Positions 12,241 to 24,818 of a stretch of DNA of 64,000 nucleotides are shown one piece after another; the first letter of the stretch is position 1, and each line of letters opens with the position of its first letter. The DNA comes from Echinarachnius parma (taxonomy: Eukaryota > Echinodermata > Echinoidea > Clypeasteroida > Echinarachniidae). The position numbers were made by a program, and so were the translations under genes. Under the pieces are notes generated by a model. The model worked only from the letters and a program-made list of their open reading frames with translations, searched no databases and had not been told where the DNA came from. Where the stretch lies: the NCBI GenBank assembly GCA_037951105.1, contig JBAMJV010003376.1, forward strand, positions 124,001 to 188,000, read 5' to 3'.

Positions 12241-12780
12241 CCTTTAGACAGTTTAACGTCCTGTCTGGCTTGAGATCAACAATGGGGGCTGGGACAGGGT
12301 AGGTACATTGTTGTGTTGTGTTCACACGTAACCTTTAATTTGGAATTCACCTTGACCCCTTGTCTACAGGAACCAGAAGGGTTATGGATTTCAGAAACTT
12401 GTAGGAACGGGGTAACCGTCTGAATACTGACCATCGATATGTCATAGTGTTGCTTAATGATAATGTGTCATTGTGATTGGAGGGTTAACAACCAGTCTGG
12501 TTATCAATCAACAATGTAAGGGGGTGGAGCCTGGGTAGATCTACAGTAATGCTGTGTTCACACGTAACCTTTAATTTGGAATTCAACTTAACCGACTGGG
12601 TACCCACCAACTAATATGTCAGGTAGAGTTACTTTATAATAATCTGTCATTGTGATTGGAGGGTTAACGGCCAGTCTGATAATCAATCAACAATGTGAGG
12701 GGGCAGGGACAGGTTAGATACATTTATGTTGCATTCACACCAAGTTTTTAGTTCGGGATTCATCTTATTCTATATTATTT
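12241..12780. repeat. Tandem array of ~180-235 bp units (3 copies, diverged)
   Basis: Shared words include GTGTTCACACGTAACCTTTA (12317, 12552; diverged near 12728), GTGATTGGAGGGTTAAC (near 12472, 12653) and ATCAACAATG followed by GGGGG(C/T)GG. Confidence 0.7.
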
Positions 12781-13090
12781 ATTGTGCCCATGATAGTAAG
12801 AATTAGATTACTTCTTAGCAAGTCTGCTGGCATTACAGTGAAACCGGCACTCTGGACATTGCTCTGTAAGGAACCCCAAAAGATGCTAATTTATGGTTGC
12901 TTTTTAGTGATTTTCAGGAGCCGTCTCTCAGAGGTTAAATGGTCCCAAGTCGCCTAGTATTTAGGAAAGCAGTGTGTTATCGCTGTAGATGCTACCTTGA
13001 GTAAATTATAATTTGATTAAAATTGCTATGAACAACACTTATCTGAGCAGTGTTAGACATTTGACTGTGTGGACGCATGAATAGACTGCT

Positions 13091-13349
13091 ATCATTTGCA
13101 AAAGTTTAAGACCACCTGGGAATTTGTGGGTATTTCAATAATTTGGAATGCATTCTTTTGTCTCATTGAATGATTACATAACATGTTTACTACAGTGGTC
13201 ATGGAAACAATGTAAAAGAGCAGTTCAAGTGTGATACAAAGGTTATGCGTTGAAAATAAAAGTATGTCTGAAAAATATATATGTTTAACTTTGTTTTTTC
13301 TTTGAGTTATTGCATTTTGGAAGGGTGGTCTTAAACTTTTGCAAATGAT
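13091..13349. mobile_element. Tc1-like MITE
   Basis: 259 bp with about 26-bp terminal inverted repeats of the form ATCATTTGCAAAAGTTTAAG followed by ACCACC. The GCAAAAGTTT-AAGACCACC core is reminiscent of Tc1-type termini. The exact target duplication is unclear. Confidence 0.7.
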
Positions 13350-13576
13350 GGTACTGTATATACACAGTCACTGCTGTACACATCAGTCTGTGATCATGCC
13401 AGTAATGATCTATCATAATCCTCTGTCATAATGGCTTCTGTGCGCCAACGATATACATTGATTATACCGTCTCTCTCACATGCTATACATGAGGAGCATT
13501 GGTTGGCAAGGTTTGACATCAAGAATTAAATTGATCTTGTACTTGTTTTACCGAAAATGTGTGATGCGTACCTTAA

Positions 13577-14019
13577 AGGGTACCACCACCGAAAAATAAT
13601 ATTCTTATTAAAGAAAGGTAACATCTTTAGTATTCCATTCCATCAACAAGTTCACAAAAATATGTTTCCAGAAAAAAAAGAAAACAAAATTGGAAACGCA
13701 TCACCATTCTAAAGCATGCGTTCATGCGGTCTGAATTACGCAGACTGCTATGTGTTCGGTGAATTGCAACGTGTGCAGAGCGAACAAATCGCCCGGGAAT
13801 CTATTGATTACAAACGTGCGCGTGAATAGCATTGGCGCACTCGCAAATGGTTGGTCCGTATATGGAACCAGGAAATAGTAGTGGTTCCGTAAGTGGTGGA
13901 AATGAATTGCTTTGTTTATGAATTACATAACCCTTTGCAAAATGTTGGGTATCTATTTGATATCACAAAACGGTACCAAAACATATAATAATGTGTTGTT
14001 CTTTGCCTGGTGGTCCCCT
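13577..14019 (-). mobile_element. TTAA-flanked MITE, family C, copy 2
   Basis: Inverted relative to the copy at 8372; TTAA at 13573-13576 and 14020-14023. It carries an A-run expansion near 13670. Confidence 0.85.
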
Positions 14020-15579
14020 TTAAGTATAAAAATGTTATTTGTTGGTGTGCAACCATGCCATTTATCTGCTGTCATTATAAGCATGCCTTCATGATCATGA
14101 AGGCTTGCAAGCCCTCATAACCCAAACTCATAAATGGCTTATGTGCACATATAAAATACAGCGTATCCCCTCACTCACATAATATGTGCAGATATTATTG
14201 GTTTGTCATTAATAATTAAACTGATCATGTAATTATTTTACTGAAATTTGTGATGTGTTGACACTGTGACCATCCCAATTATGATCCATCATAAGCCGGG
14301 CTTCATGTTTGCTTGTTTGCCCTCATAACTCAAGCTCATTTTAATAGCTTCAGTGCGGAAATGATATACATTATATCTTCTCTCCACATGCTATACGTGT
14401 ATGTGGAGCATTGGTTGGCAGGGCTTTTTGTTATGAGTTAAACTGATCCCATATTTTTTTTAACTGAAAATTGTCGTGCAAACATTCAAATGGACCGCTA
14501 TTTCAGAATTCAAGAGCACTACATGATTGTTTGTTTGCCAAAACAATACACCATAATAATGTTTTTGTGCACATATGATGTACAGCTCATCCCTTCACTT
14601 CAATTAGATCTGACTCTGTGATTATCTTGTACTGAAATATTTGCTGTGTTGATACTGTGAGTGTGACCATCCAAATTATGACCCACCATAAGCCTGCTGG
14701 CCTCATGATTACTTACAGTGTGCCCTCATAACTCAAACTCATAATCACTTCTGTGCACAGATGATTTATAATATATGCATCCCCTAACTCATATGTATGC
14801 ATGCTACACATGTTGAGCATCTGCAACGTTTGTGATTAAACCGATCTTCAGGATCCTGTAATTATTTTACTGAAAATATGTGGTGTGGACCTTAGAGTTT
14901 AAATGTGAAATACTATGTGGGTGCTTTACTTCTTTAATAAGCATGGCTTCATGATTGCTCAAGTGCCTCGTATCTCAAGCTCATAAATATGCTGCTATGT
15001 CAGTATTTCAGTGTGCAACCATGTCGGTTACTATCAATCGGAACCCTGGGTTTTGGTTAGCTTGCATGCCTTCTGTGCACACATTTAAACCCCAAGAAGC
15101 ATAGAATTGAGAAAATACAATATAATGGATTTTCATTATTTGAGTTACATGTAAACTTGAATTATTCCACTGAAATTTGGTATGTCAACAGTCAAATGGA
15201 CTTCTACCTACATTGTATGTCAGTCTTTGACCAATGTTCCAAATTTCCAATTATCATTCATCAGATACCTAGCTATTATCCATTATATGATTGCTTGTTT
15301 GCTTTCATAATGGCTTCCATGCCCAGAAGAAATGCTGTATTACACACATGATCATGTAGTATTTGACTATTAGGCATGCATGGTTTGTCATTAAGAATTC
15401 AACTGACCCTGTAATTGATTTTACTTAAATTGTGCATTATTATTATTATGGATGGTCAAATAGACTGGATTGTAGTTGTACTTGTAGGACAATTCAATTT
15501 ATCATCCATAAGAAGCCTATAGGTACGTGATTGCTTATTTGCTCTCATAATTATCTTTAGTAGCTAATGAAGGCTTCTA

Positions 15580-15635
15580 CCGTAAAACTCCGTGTATAAG
15601 ACGCACTCGTGTATAAGACGCACCCCCAACTTTCT

Positions 15636-15676
<41 letters not shown>

Positions 15677-16039
15677 TTTTTTTTTTTTTTTTAGAATATT
15701 TTTTTTTCATGAATATTCATATATTCATGAGGTAGCAATGCTCATTAAATATGCAAAATACTAAATTCATTAATAACTTTTTTGTTGAGAAAAATGTATA
15801 ACCACTGTTTAGAAAATTGAATATTAAATGAGTGCTGCTACTCATGAATATCTGAATATTCAATTAGTAGCAGTGTTACTGCTTAAAAACTTGCATTTTG
15901 CTTTGCTAACCACTATAATTTATGTAGGACAAAGGTATATTTTGATAAATGTTCCCCCTTATATCAAGCTCTTGTCATGCCCTAGACCAGTTTAATATGC
16001 ATTAAACATGACTACCGGGTGTCGCCAAAAAAAAAATCT

Positions 16040-16088
<49 letters not shown>

Positions 16089-16172
16089 GCTGTACCTGTG
16101 TATAAGACGCACCCCCCACTTTCCGAATTTTCCGACGGAAAAAAAGTGCGTCTTATACACGGAGTTTTACGG
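15580..16172. mobile_element. MITE with CCGTAAAACTCC ends iterating GTGTATAAGACGCAC
   Basis: 593 bp flanked by TA, with terminal inverted repeats CCGTAAAACTCCGTGTATAA continuing GACGCAC. The motif occurs twice at the left end, and at the right end as one direct copy (16098) plus the terminal inverted copy. Long poly-A and poly-T runs lie at 15640-15692 and 16039-16087. The minus-strand ORF over the poly-T is not coding. Confidence 0.85.
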
Positions 16173-16380
16173 TATATATGCCCAGATGAAATACTGTACA
16201 TACTAGATATCCTTAGCTTGTCCTGTAACATTGAGCATGCATGGTTCGTCATTAAGAATTTAACTGAACCGGTAATTGTTTGATTGAAATGTGCATTTTG
16301 GACATTGGACAATCTAATTGACTGCTATTTTAATGTGTTACCATAGTGATTAACATCCATAACTAGCCTAGCTACATGAT

Positions 16381-16418
<38 letters not shown>

Positions 16419-16600
16419 CTAGTATTAACTCAAACTCATAATAGTTTTCTGTGTCCATATGGAATACTTTATTACACATAGAGATCACGTCTTCATGCAT
16501 TTGGCATGCATGGTTTGCCATTAAAAAGAGTTGAACTGATTATTATTTTGTTTTACTTTAAATATCTGGATGGACCCTTGCAATAGACTGCTATGTCAGT

Positions 16601-17511
16601 GTATGATAGTGACTATTTCAATGAGACAATTGCTCTACATCTTAAGCTAAGCTTGCATTATTTACATTCAATTCAGTTTCTAATAATTTCATAAAATATC
16701 TAATAACATTTGAAATATTAATTTACTACAAATGCGACTAGGAAATTACACAAAAAGCCAATGGCTTGAGAAAAGTAATGATCTGTGCCTTCATAACTCG
16801 AGCTTGTGTGACACAGCTCTACATCCCAAGTCGCATATTCCTATTTTTATTCAATTATTACGCTCATATCAAAGCCAGAAGTAATCAATATTCCATGATT
16901 CTTCACAAGTCATTTTGCATACAATGTACATGACAATGAAAGTGAAATTTACTCACCAACTCAATGTTTCTACTCAATATGCATGACAACTGATTTTATC
17001 CCAGGTCCCTTTATTTAAACATCTTTATTATTTAATCTCTTTTTATTTAATTTTGCTCATATCGAAGCCAGAAGTAATCTTCCATGAAATCTTCACAAGC
17101 TATTTTGCATAACAAATAAGACAATGAAAGTGAAATTTGCCCCACCTACTAATGTTTCTACACATTACACAATACATTATGCATTGCAACTGATCTTATC
17201 CCAGGTCCCTTTGTTTGAACACTGTACAATATCTCAAATTTCACATCCAACAAGGAACATAAAACCTATAGTACCGTTATTTTTTTTTTATAGTTGTGGA
17301 TTTGATTTCTTTAAAATAATATATTGTAACACAGGGGCAGCCCAGAATAAGTAAACGATATGGATGTTTATGAAACCATTATGCTGGTACCCGGTAGCAA
17401 CAACTGACAACTGTACAGTCAACATAATCAGAAACATAAATTTAGAAAAAGGGACTGTTAAACTGTCATATTTATGTGCATATCATACTTCCTAGTTACA
17501 TGATTATTGAA
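16601..17511. repeat. AT-rich DNA with tandem duplication, period ~195 bp
   Basis: Units at about 16857-17020 and 17050-17220 share GCTCATATCAAAGCCAGAAG, GACAATGAAAGTGAAATTT and TTATCCCAGGTCCCTTTATT. Confidence 0.7.
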
Positions 17512-18240
17512 CCAGTGAAAACAATACACTGGAGCTTGGCTAAAGCCCACTAAATGCCAAAAAGACTTCTCCCCCCCCCCCCCCCCCCCCCCAATCATAA
17601 AAGAGCCCCTGTAATTTGTTTTACATAGAATTCTATGTTTAACAAATTTCAGAGTGCTAATTTGATGTAGGCAAGCTTGAAAAGCAAAATAACTAGCTGA
17701 AATGAAAAGAAATTGTCATTAACTTCATAATATACGTATACACACTTTTTAATATTTGTTTTGTGCTGACCTACTTCAAATCTATGGACAGAATTTTAAA
17801 AGTTTGTACCCATATTTTATGAAGTTAATTTTAATTTCCAATAATTTTAGCTAGTATTTCAACAGTTTTGGACCTTCTTGTCAGCATACATATCAGAAAC
17901 CAAATATAATAGAAGATGACTATAACTTTTAGATGTACAGTACATACACATAGCTAATACTGAAATGTTGTAGTGAAATAATTGAAATTATTGAAATAAG
18001 TAGTGACCTACTTTTCAATTTTCACCTCTTATTTTATTAGAATTTCCCATCATTTTAGCTAGTGATTGAAGCGTTTTGGACCTTCTTTAGTGCAAATTAT
18101 TGAACTAGGCCTTTCCTCCGTGGGCAATGTCACTTCAATTATCCTGTATCATTGATTGCATAATACCTTGTTTCCGGCTGTGTCTGCGGTTCAAATCTTG
18201 TTAGACTTGCTCTAGAGCTTATATGTACAGCGTCGGTTGA
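17512..18240. repeat. GGGGCTC-type fragment, poly-C tract and a short duplication
   Basis: A copy of the GGGGCTCTTTT family (17512-17690) contains a poly-C run (17571-17592). Further right, ATTTTAGCTAGT...GTTTTGGACCTTCTT recurs at about 17845-17881 and 18050-18091. Confidence 0.5.
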
Positions 18241-18429
18241 GAAAGAGAAGGGCGCTATGTCACTATCTGTCCTTTGAAGATAATTTTGTTTAAAGTTTGG
18301 GACCCCTGTAGTAATTTATGTAGCACTCTTTCATTTTGATCAATATTTCAAAAAATAAAAAACTATTATTAGCTGAAATTTTAGCTTATGAAATAGAGGA
18401 GGCTCCAACCTGCAAGATGGTATGTATAA

Positions 18430-18706
18430 CTCAAGCCTCCACGCTAACTTTTTTCTCTGCTAGCCCGGTAGGGCAAATAAGATCATTAATGTTCAAATTT
18501 TACTTGCCCAAACAGAAAAGTTACTAGCCCGCTTAGGTGTAGATTAGATTTACACATGTAAGGAATACCATTCTACTTGCGCAGTTGAAGAGAAATTTAA
18601 GTTGCCCAATCGGGCAAGCATACTAGACCATTTATGAAATTTTACTTGCCCGACACCAATTTTTACTTGCCACGGGCAAGCAGGCATGTGCTAGCCTTGC
18701 ATAATT
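18430..18706 (+). mobile_element. GGCAAGT-iterating element, copy 2
   Basis: Begins AAGCCTCCACGCTAAC and ends with ACTTGCCACGGGCAAGCAGG. Several ACTTGCCC words and GCCCAATCGGGCAAGC lie internally. Confidence 0.65.
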
Positions 18707-19279
18707 TAATTTAGCAAAATATAGACTTGACGGCCTTCTTACTCTCACCCGCCGACATGTAAATGTATGTTTGTGCGTCATTCGCAGATAGAATCTTGGA
18801 TGTTATAAGTATGAATGGCAAGTGAGGGACATGCAAAATGGAGAACAGCCGGGATATTCTCTTTTAAAGCATCACATGTTTTATGAATTATGTGCAATGT
18901 ACACACCATCACATTGCCATGGTTACATGTACATGTACATGTGTTTTGTTTAGCGCTATCAATTTCTGATCTGTCATTTCATGACATTTGATTCACTTAC
19001 TGAGACGTTTGATAATGAAATCATTTCGTAATAGCCATTTTTTTTTACAATTCCAGTATTCCATACATGTATAAGTTAATAATTGACAATTTACTGTGGT
19101 ATCATGTTGATGTTGTTAAGACTATGGTAATATATATGTACATGTAGTTTCAAATTACACAAATGCTTTACGTTTAGCCCCTGAAATCACCCCTCCCCCC
19201 AAAACAAAACAAAATAGCCCCATAAATTTGTTGTAAAGATCCATATTCCAAGTTCTATTCAAATGGAAGTAAGATTTAA
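18707..19279. other. AT-rich non-coding DNA
   Basis: Includes a fragment of the GCCCCTGAAA type (19177-19230). No gene is seen. Confidence 0.4.
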
Positions 19280-19560
19280 AGGGATAGTTGAGTTTTGGTA
19301 TAATATTTTTTGTGAGATAATGAAAAACTGAGTGTCAAATTCGAAAGAGCATACAATTTTAATGACAGAATAAACTTTATTTGATCAAAATCGGTTCAGA
19401 AATGGCTGAAATATTTTTTAAAAACTTTTTACTTAGTGATTAGTAATTTTGTATTCCTTTCGAGCATGGTTGCGTTATAACTACGTATCAGTTTGTAATG
19501 AAATGGTGCAGGTTTTCGTTACTAAAATTCAGTTTGGCCAAAACTTTTTAGCTTGGGAAA
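19280..19560 (+). mobile_element. TTAA MITE, family B, truncated copy
   Basis: Starts AGGGATAGTTGAGTTTTGG after TTAA (19276-19279) and aligns in reverse with the right part of the complete copy at 34542-35092. The right terminus is missing. Confidence 0.7.
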
Positions 19561-19879
19561 AATGTAAATTTACTAAAATTGCGCAGTATGAAGCAATGCA
19601 TGCTCTGTGATCCATCTCACTGATCATCTATTGTGTAGAATATCCATCAACATCTATAGAACCCACCGCGTTTGCATTGTGTATATCTACTGTATATCTC
19701 TGTGTGTCATGATTTGTCATCGGGTCCACCCGACTGAATCTGGGTTGCTGCTGTTAGTTTATACTCCCTGTAGGGGATGCTGTAACTGGGGGATCCCCTA
19801 ATATCTGTATGATGTCATACTTAAATACACATACATGTATCTCTACCCAGTGGATTAGTGGACTGCTGGTTAATAACAT

Positions 19880-21100
19880 CATAGGGGACATATGAAGCAT
19901 TGTCACTTTCCGTCATACTTCATGATAGTACTGCCTGACAGAGACCATATTGCCACTGTTTGAACTACTCTTTGCACATGGAGATTCTGTACTGGAGGAA
20001 AGCCCTGATATATTGTTACGTACAGTAACTAGTGCTTATGGACTTCACTGTTTAATAGTGTAAGACATGAAGCATTTGCACAAATTAAAATCGTTCCTTG
20101 ATATTCATGAGTGATCATACGTGTACTTGACATAAGCCAGGTTACCACTGCTTGATTTATATACTATCTGGAGTATCGAGGAATTATATAATACTGGGAG
20201 AATGCCCTACATATCTCGTACTGTATATGTTTTTTACCTATACTTGGCTGTTAATGAAAGGGAAATGAAGCATTTTCACAAATTAAAATCTTTCCTGGAT
20301 GCTCATGAATGATCATACTTGACAGAATACAGGAATACCACTGCTAGACTACTATCTTCAAGGAATCTATACTGGGAGAATTCCCTATATCTACTTTATT
20401 GTTTTACCTACTGTTACTACATGTAGTTGACTTCGCTGTTAGTGAAAGGGAAATGAAGCATTTTCACAAATTAAAATCTTTCCTGGATGCTCCTGAATGA
20501 TCATACTTGACAAAATACAGGAATACCACTGCTAGACTACTATCTTCAAGGAATCTATACTGGGAGAATTCCCTATAAATTATCTACATTATTGTTTTAC
20601 CTACTGTTACTACATGTACATGTAGTTGACTTCGCTGTTAGCGAAAGGAAAATGAAGCATTTTCACAAATTTAAATCTTTGATAATCATGAATGATTGTA
20701 TATGAAGGAAGCCAGGCTACTACTGCTTGATTACTATCCGCAAGGAATCTGAATGCCCATATATTTTTGTGGTCAGAGACATCACTGTTAGTGTAAAGGA
20801 AATGAACAATTTTCACAAATTAAAATCTTTGATAATCATGAATGATTGTACCTAACATTGAAGCCATGTTGCCACTGTTTCATTACTTTTCACAATGGAC
20901 ATGTTTTGGGGGAATCCCCGGAAATATTTGTTTGGTGTCATGAATTACCTGCTTTAATAACAAGCTGAGTGGACTTAGTGGACTTTGTTCAAGCTCAATT
21001 TTCTTTCCTCATGTAGTACATTTAGGGGACTTTGCTGTTATGAGATGAAGCATTTTCACAAATTCAAATCTGATCTCAATACTCATACTATGATTTTACG
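19880..21100. repeat. Tandem array (~190-bp units, about 7 copies)
   Basis: Units share GAAATGAAGCATTTTCACAA, AATTAAAATCTTTCCTGGAT, TGAATGATCATACTTGACA and ACTATCTTCAAGGAATCT. Clear copies begin near 20050, 20255, 20445, 20640, 20795 and 21040. Confidence 0.8.
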
Positions 21101-21372
21101 CAGTGTATGTGCCATGTTGCATACATGCATGTACAAGTACTTCGTGCATACATGTAACTCCGCAAATTTGATTCTACTGGGACTTGGTTGTTTACAGGAA
21201 ATGAAGCGATTTAACAATTCAAATTGATCCACTTTGTACATTTGCATAGTACCAGGTTGAACCATTTCTGTATCAATGTACCATGAGATATTTCAGGATG
21301 TTTATTTCATTTATTTTATGTTAAGTATGAAACTTACTATTCCATTGTTTTTTTTTTTCTTCATTTTCACAG

Positions 21373-21612
21373 ATGAGGATGGACCCAACTCAAAAGTGAA
21401 TGGAAAGGATTCTTAAAACAGGAATACAACTCTCTGATCTGGTGGCCGGATTTTCTCTCCGATATTTCCGTCTGTCGAAGGACGTGGATTTATATCTCAT
21501 TTCTATGTTGGAGCCGGGCACTTGAGTCTGCACTTCTAAGTTCTAGCACAATGACTACATGGAAACCATGGCAACCATGCAGCCTTAGCAGTTGTAGAAA
21601 TATTTGAAGCAG
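21373..21612 (+). other. Probable exon with strong splice signals, not open in any frame
   Basis: The acceptor is excellent: a branch-point-like CTTACTA, about 20 pyrimidines and TTTTCACAG (AG at 21371-21372). A consensus donor, AAGCAG|GTAAGAAG, lies at 21612/21613. One frame reads EDGPNSKVNGKDS and then TAA at 21414-21416, which looks like a hydrophilic C-terminus. Another frame starts ATGAGGATGGACCC but stops after eight codons. It may be the last coding exon of a gene to the left whose 3' UTR is sometimes spliced, or a non-coding leader exon of the gene whose ATG is at 39606. ATTAAA (21783) and AATAAA (21959) downstream could serve as polyadenylation signals if the exon is terminal. Confidence 0.5.
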
Positions 21613-22082
21613 GTAAGAAGTGGCATGTGGACTATTAAAAACAAAATAATAATGGCCAATATTTTCCCCAACATAATCAGAATAAGATTTTTGTGATGGC
21701 AATGCCTTTTGCTAGCTCTGTGCCATTAGTTTGTACTCAGTTTGGATGATCCCTGAGTTGTTATGGTTTTTTTCTTCTTCAAATTAAATCATAACTATTT
21801 CTATAACAAAGAGAAAGTTTGAAAAAGCAAAGCTGGTTTCATACTTCTATTAATAGCAAGAGGAAAACTACCAGGCATGAAAGAATCACTAGAGATGTAA
21901 ATGAGTTTGGTCGATTGAAATAGCATTCATAGATCCCTTTACTTTAGGACTGAAAGAAAATAAAGTAGATGATTGGCTTTGGAGGAGCATTACATTTATA
22001 AACGCTTGAATCATACAAAATCAAATATTGTCATATCTCTGATATTTTCTCTTATAAATTTCACCAAAAGTTTTGTATTACC
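21613..22082. other. Unique sequence after the probable exon; partial diverged family A relative
   Basis: The segment at about 21820-21945 (GGTTTCATACTTCTATTAAT ... CATAGATCCCTTTA) resembles the right half of a TTAA family element and the one at 24494-24818. Confidence 0.4.
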
Positions 22083-22220
22083 AGGCCAAGTCCTTGTTGC
22101 AGAAAGAGATACAATCAACTGTAAGTCTGAAATTGTGTGTGTTTCAATCAATCAGATTGGCCCATTTAGAACACATGATCTGACTTACAATTAATAATAT
22201 CCCTCTCTGCAACGGGGCCC
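22083..22220. mobile_element. GGGCCCCGTT-type MITE, copy 2
   Basis: Right end TGCAACGGGGCCC with TTGTTGCAGAAAGAGATACA at the left; same family as the outer element at 3646-4192 but without the nested insertion. Confidence 0.65.
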
Positions 22221-22557
22221 ATAATTGGACGATTGCTATTTCACCTAAAATTTAGGAACTAAACGGTTTTACTATTTGTCCTCTGACAATGTTTACCGTA
22301 TGTTTGATAATTAAAGCCGACTGCACATGGCACATTATGTATGTAGCCCCTCACACCTGGGGCAGGTGAGGTCTCAATGGTGTCATTCAATATTGCCATG
22401 CGGATCATTCGCATTCATTATTATACAGCGGTCTCAACTTAATTGGATGGGCTTTTGCAGAGTTTTTTTAAAACCTGTTTCATGATTGCCATGCATAGGT
22501 ATCACTGCGGTCCACGTTGATTAATTAGTCTAATTTGTGCACACTACACGACATACT

Positions 22558-22849
22558 CATACCTGCCAACCAGTCCGATTTTGTCGTATTCAGTCCGATT
22601 TTTTACTCAAAAAAGGGTACAAAATCGGACGAGTACGATTTTTTAAGTCTGGAAAAAAAAGAAAAAAAAATACACACATACATATTCAGTGTGGTCATAT
22701 GTTGAAAAATAAGGCTAAGATAGCACAAGAGAGCATCTAGAACCCTAGAGCTGGACCCCGGCTGCAAAGGACTTCGTGCTTCGCGCTCGTGATGCGCGCT
22801 TCGCTCACATGAGAGTAAGATTTTTCATTTTCAAATGTTGGCAGGTATG
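22558..22849. mobile_element. MITE with CATACCTGCCAAC ends iterating AGTCCGATTTT
   Basis: 292 bp bounded by CATACCTGCCAAC and GTTGGCAGGTATG, flanked by an apparent 6-bp duplication CATACT (22552-22557, 22850-22855). AGTCCGATTTT occurs twice near the left end and as CAAAATCGGAC in inverse. Confidence 0.75.
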
Positions 22850-22859
22850 CATACTGTGG

Positions 22860-23420
22860 CAGTGTGGCGTATTTCGCACTGGGCTCAAGGCATTCACAAG
22901 AGGGCACCGCATGTCTGATTAATGAAATCAAACCACCTTTATTATGATTGTAAGAGGGTATTCAAGGTACTTGGTAAAATTGTTGATCAATGGACGAATT
23001 GCGAATTAGTAAATTCTCTTCATTTTGGTCTATGAACTATTAGTAGTCATGCTTTCTATGTGCAATTGCTTCTTATTACAAAAGATTTTTCAACAAAGTT
23101 ATCAAGGTATGAAAATATATCCATGACTTGGTATGAAAGCACTAAATGCAACAGTTTGATGTGCTTTTTGTTCTTTTGAAGAACATATTCTGTTTACATT
23201 CCATAGGCTCATAACTTAGCCAATTTAGTAATCATTATTTATTTCACAGACTGTTTTGCAAGAGCATAGACAATTAAACTGATAATTCAAATCCACATTT
23301 CCGATTATTTGTTTTCACATGACATCAAAGCTATTTCATACCTCAAAGCTCTCTCTTTTAAATAAATATATTAAATAACAATTAGTTTTGGATGGTTCAA
23401 ATACTGCATACAAATGTACA
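22860..23420. other. AT-rich non-coding DNA
   Basis: Nothing recognisable on either strand. Confidence 0.4.
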
Positions 23421-23429
23421 GCGAGTGCT

Positions 23430-24200
23430 TCCTTATTGAAGGTATTCAAAAACATAACAAAAGCACAATAACAAATGATGAGATTGTTCTACTTTCACAT
23501 TAATATGCTTCTGAAGTTTATTCACGTTCCCATAAATGCAACTACAGTCCTTACAACAATGATAATACAACATTATTATACAAATTAATGAGAATGAGAA
23601 AGTGACTTGAAAGCGCAATTACCAGCCTCGATCAAAATGGCAAAATAAACATAATTGTTATCACTTGTAGAAAATGTATGCTCAATGTTTACCAGCAAAA
23701 AATAACAAATTACTTGACCTAGAACTTGTGTAAGACTACAAAACATCTATGCTTCTGAAGTTCATTCAAGTTCCCATAAATGCAATTGTATGTGAATACT
23801 TCATAGTATAACAATGATAATACAACAATAATAGAAATGAATGAGAATGAGGAAATGACTTGAAAGAGTAATTACGAGGCTTAATGAAAAAAACATATTT
23901 GTTATCACTAGTAGAAAATGTATGCTTGGTTTACTAGCAAAAAAATAACAAATTACGTGACCTGGAACTTGTGCAATACTACAAAACATCTACATGTATG
24001 CTTCTGAAGTTCATTCAAGTTCCCATAAATGCCATTGTACATCTTCATAGTATAACAATGAGAATGAGGAAGTGACTTAAAAGAGCCTTGATCAAAATAA
24101 ACTAATATTTGTTATCACTTAGAAAATGTATGCTCAATGTTTACTAGCAAAATATAATAAATTACCTGACCTAGAACTTGTGCAAGACTACAAAACATTA
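23430..24200. repeat. Tandem array (~245-bp units, 3-4 copies)
   Basis: ATGCTTCTGAAGTTCATTCA followed by AGTTCCCATAAATGC begins at about 23507, 23750 and 23999; TAGAAAATGTATGCTCAATG and TTGTGCAAGACTACAAAAC recur. Confidence 0.8.
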
Positions 24201-24493
24201 TTTTGGGAATAGAATATATTTAATACCCACATTTAAATATGTGGTAAAGCAATAATGGATGGGAGTGCGTTGTTTGTTAAACCAATTAAACTTCTTCTCA
24301 AAAACAGGTAGTCCGTTTATCTCAGTGATTTCCTGTTTTTACCGACGTTGTTTTTTTTTGTTTTTTGTTTGTTCTGGTGTTCAAAGGTGTATCAGTTGGA
24401 TATTAAAGGACTGAAAAGGGGTTGATAACATACTGATTAATCATTTTTTATTGAGCAGGGACAGGTTATAGTGTGAATATTTTGTAAGGGTGT

Positions 24494-24818
24494 CTATTAA
24501 AGGGCTGATGAAATGTGTATTTCTGTGATCTAAAATGCCCACTAAGTGAACTTTGTGGGGAAATTTCATGTCGTGATATGACCAAGTAATGAACAAAAAT
24601 ACTGCAAAGAGCTACATTGTATTTGCCATTACTCATTGCCATAAGTATGTTCACAGTTGAAATAATCCCTCATATTTTTTTCAAATTAAATAATACATTT
24701 GTTTAAATAGCCAAGTTGGTTTCATACCCTACTGTAAGAGGAAAACACAAGGTATGAAAGAACGATTGGAGATGCAAGTGAATTTGGTCCATTCAGACAC
24801 AGTTAATAGATCCCTTTA
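24494..24818. mobile_element. TTAA-flanked MITE, diverged relative of family A
   Basis: AGGGCTGATG and ATAGATCCCT termini between TTAA sequences; the interior shares only general layout with family A. Confidence 0.5.

Larger units (their letters stand above)
13360..16600. repeat. Long degenerate tandem array (~200-300 bp units)
   Basis: Recurring words include CATGATTGCTTGTTTGCCCT, CATAACTCAAACTCATAA, CACATGCTATACATG, GCATTGGTTGGCA and AAT(T/A)AAACTGATC, near 13405, 14090, 14290, 14670, 14950, 15290, 15530, 16240 and 16420-16550. It is interrupted by the TTAA family C element (13577-14019) and the CCGTAAAACTCC element (15580-16172). A (TA)n run lies at 16388-16415. Confidence 0.7.

Noticed and set aside
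13912-14094. ORF whose peptide also appears at 8258-8479
   Set aside because: Both are translations of the TTAA family C MITE; frame and length are not conserved in the third copy at 46425.
15992-16312. 106-aa and 91-aa ORFs with poly-Lys or poly-Phe
   Set aside because: They cross a long poly-T run inside a MITE.
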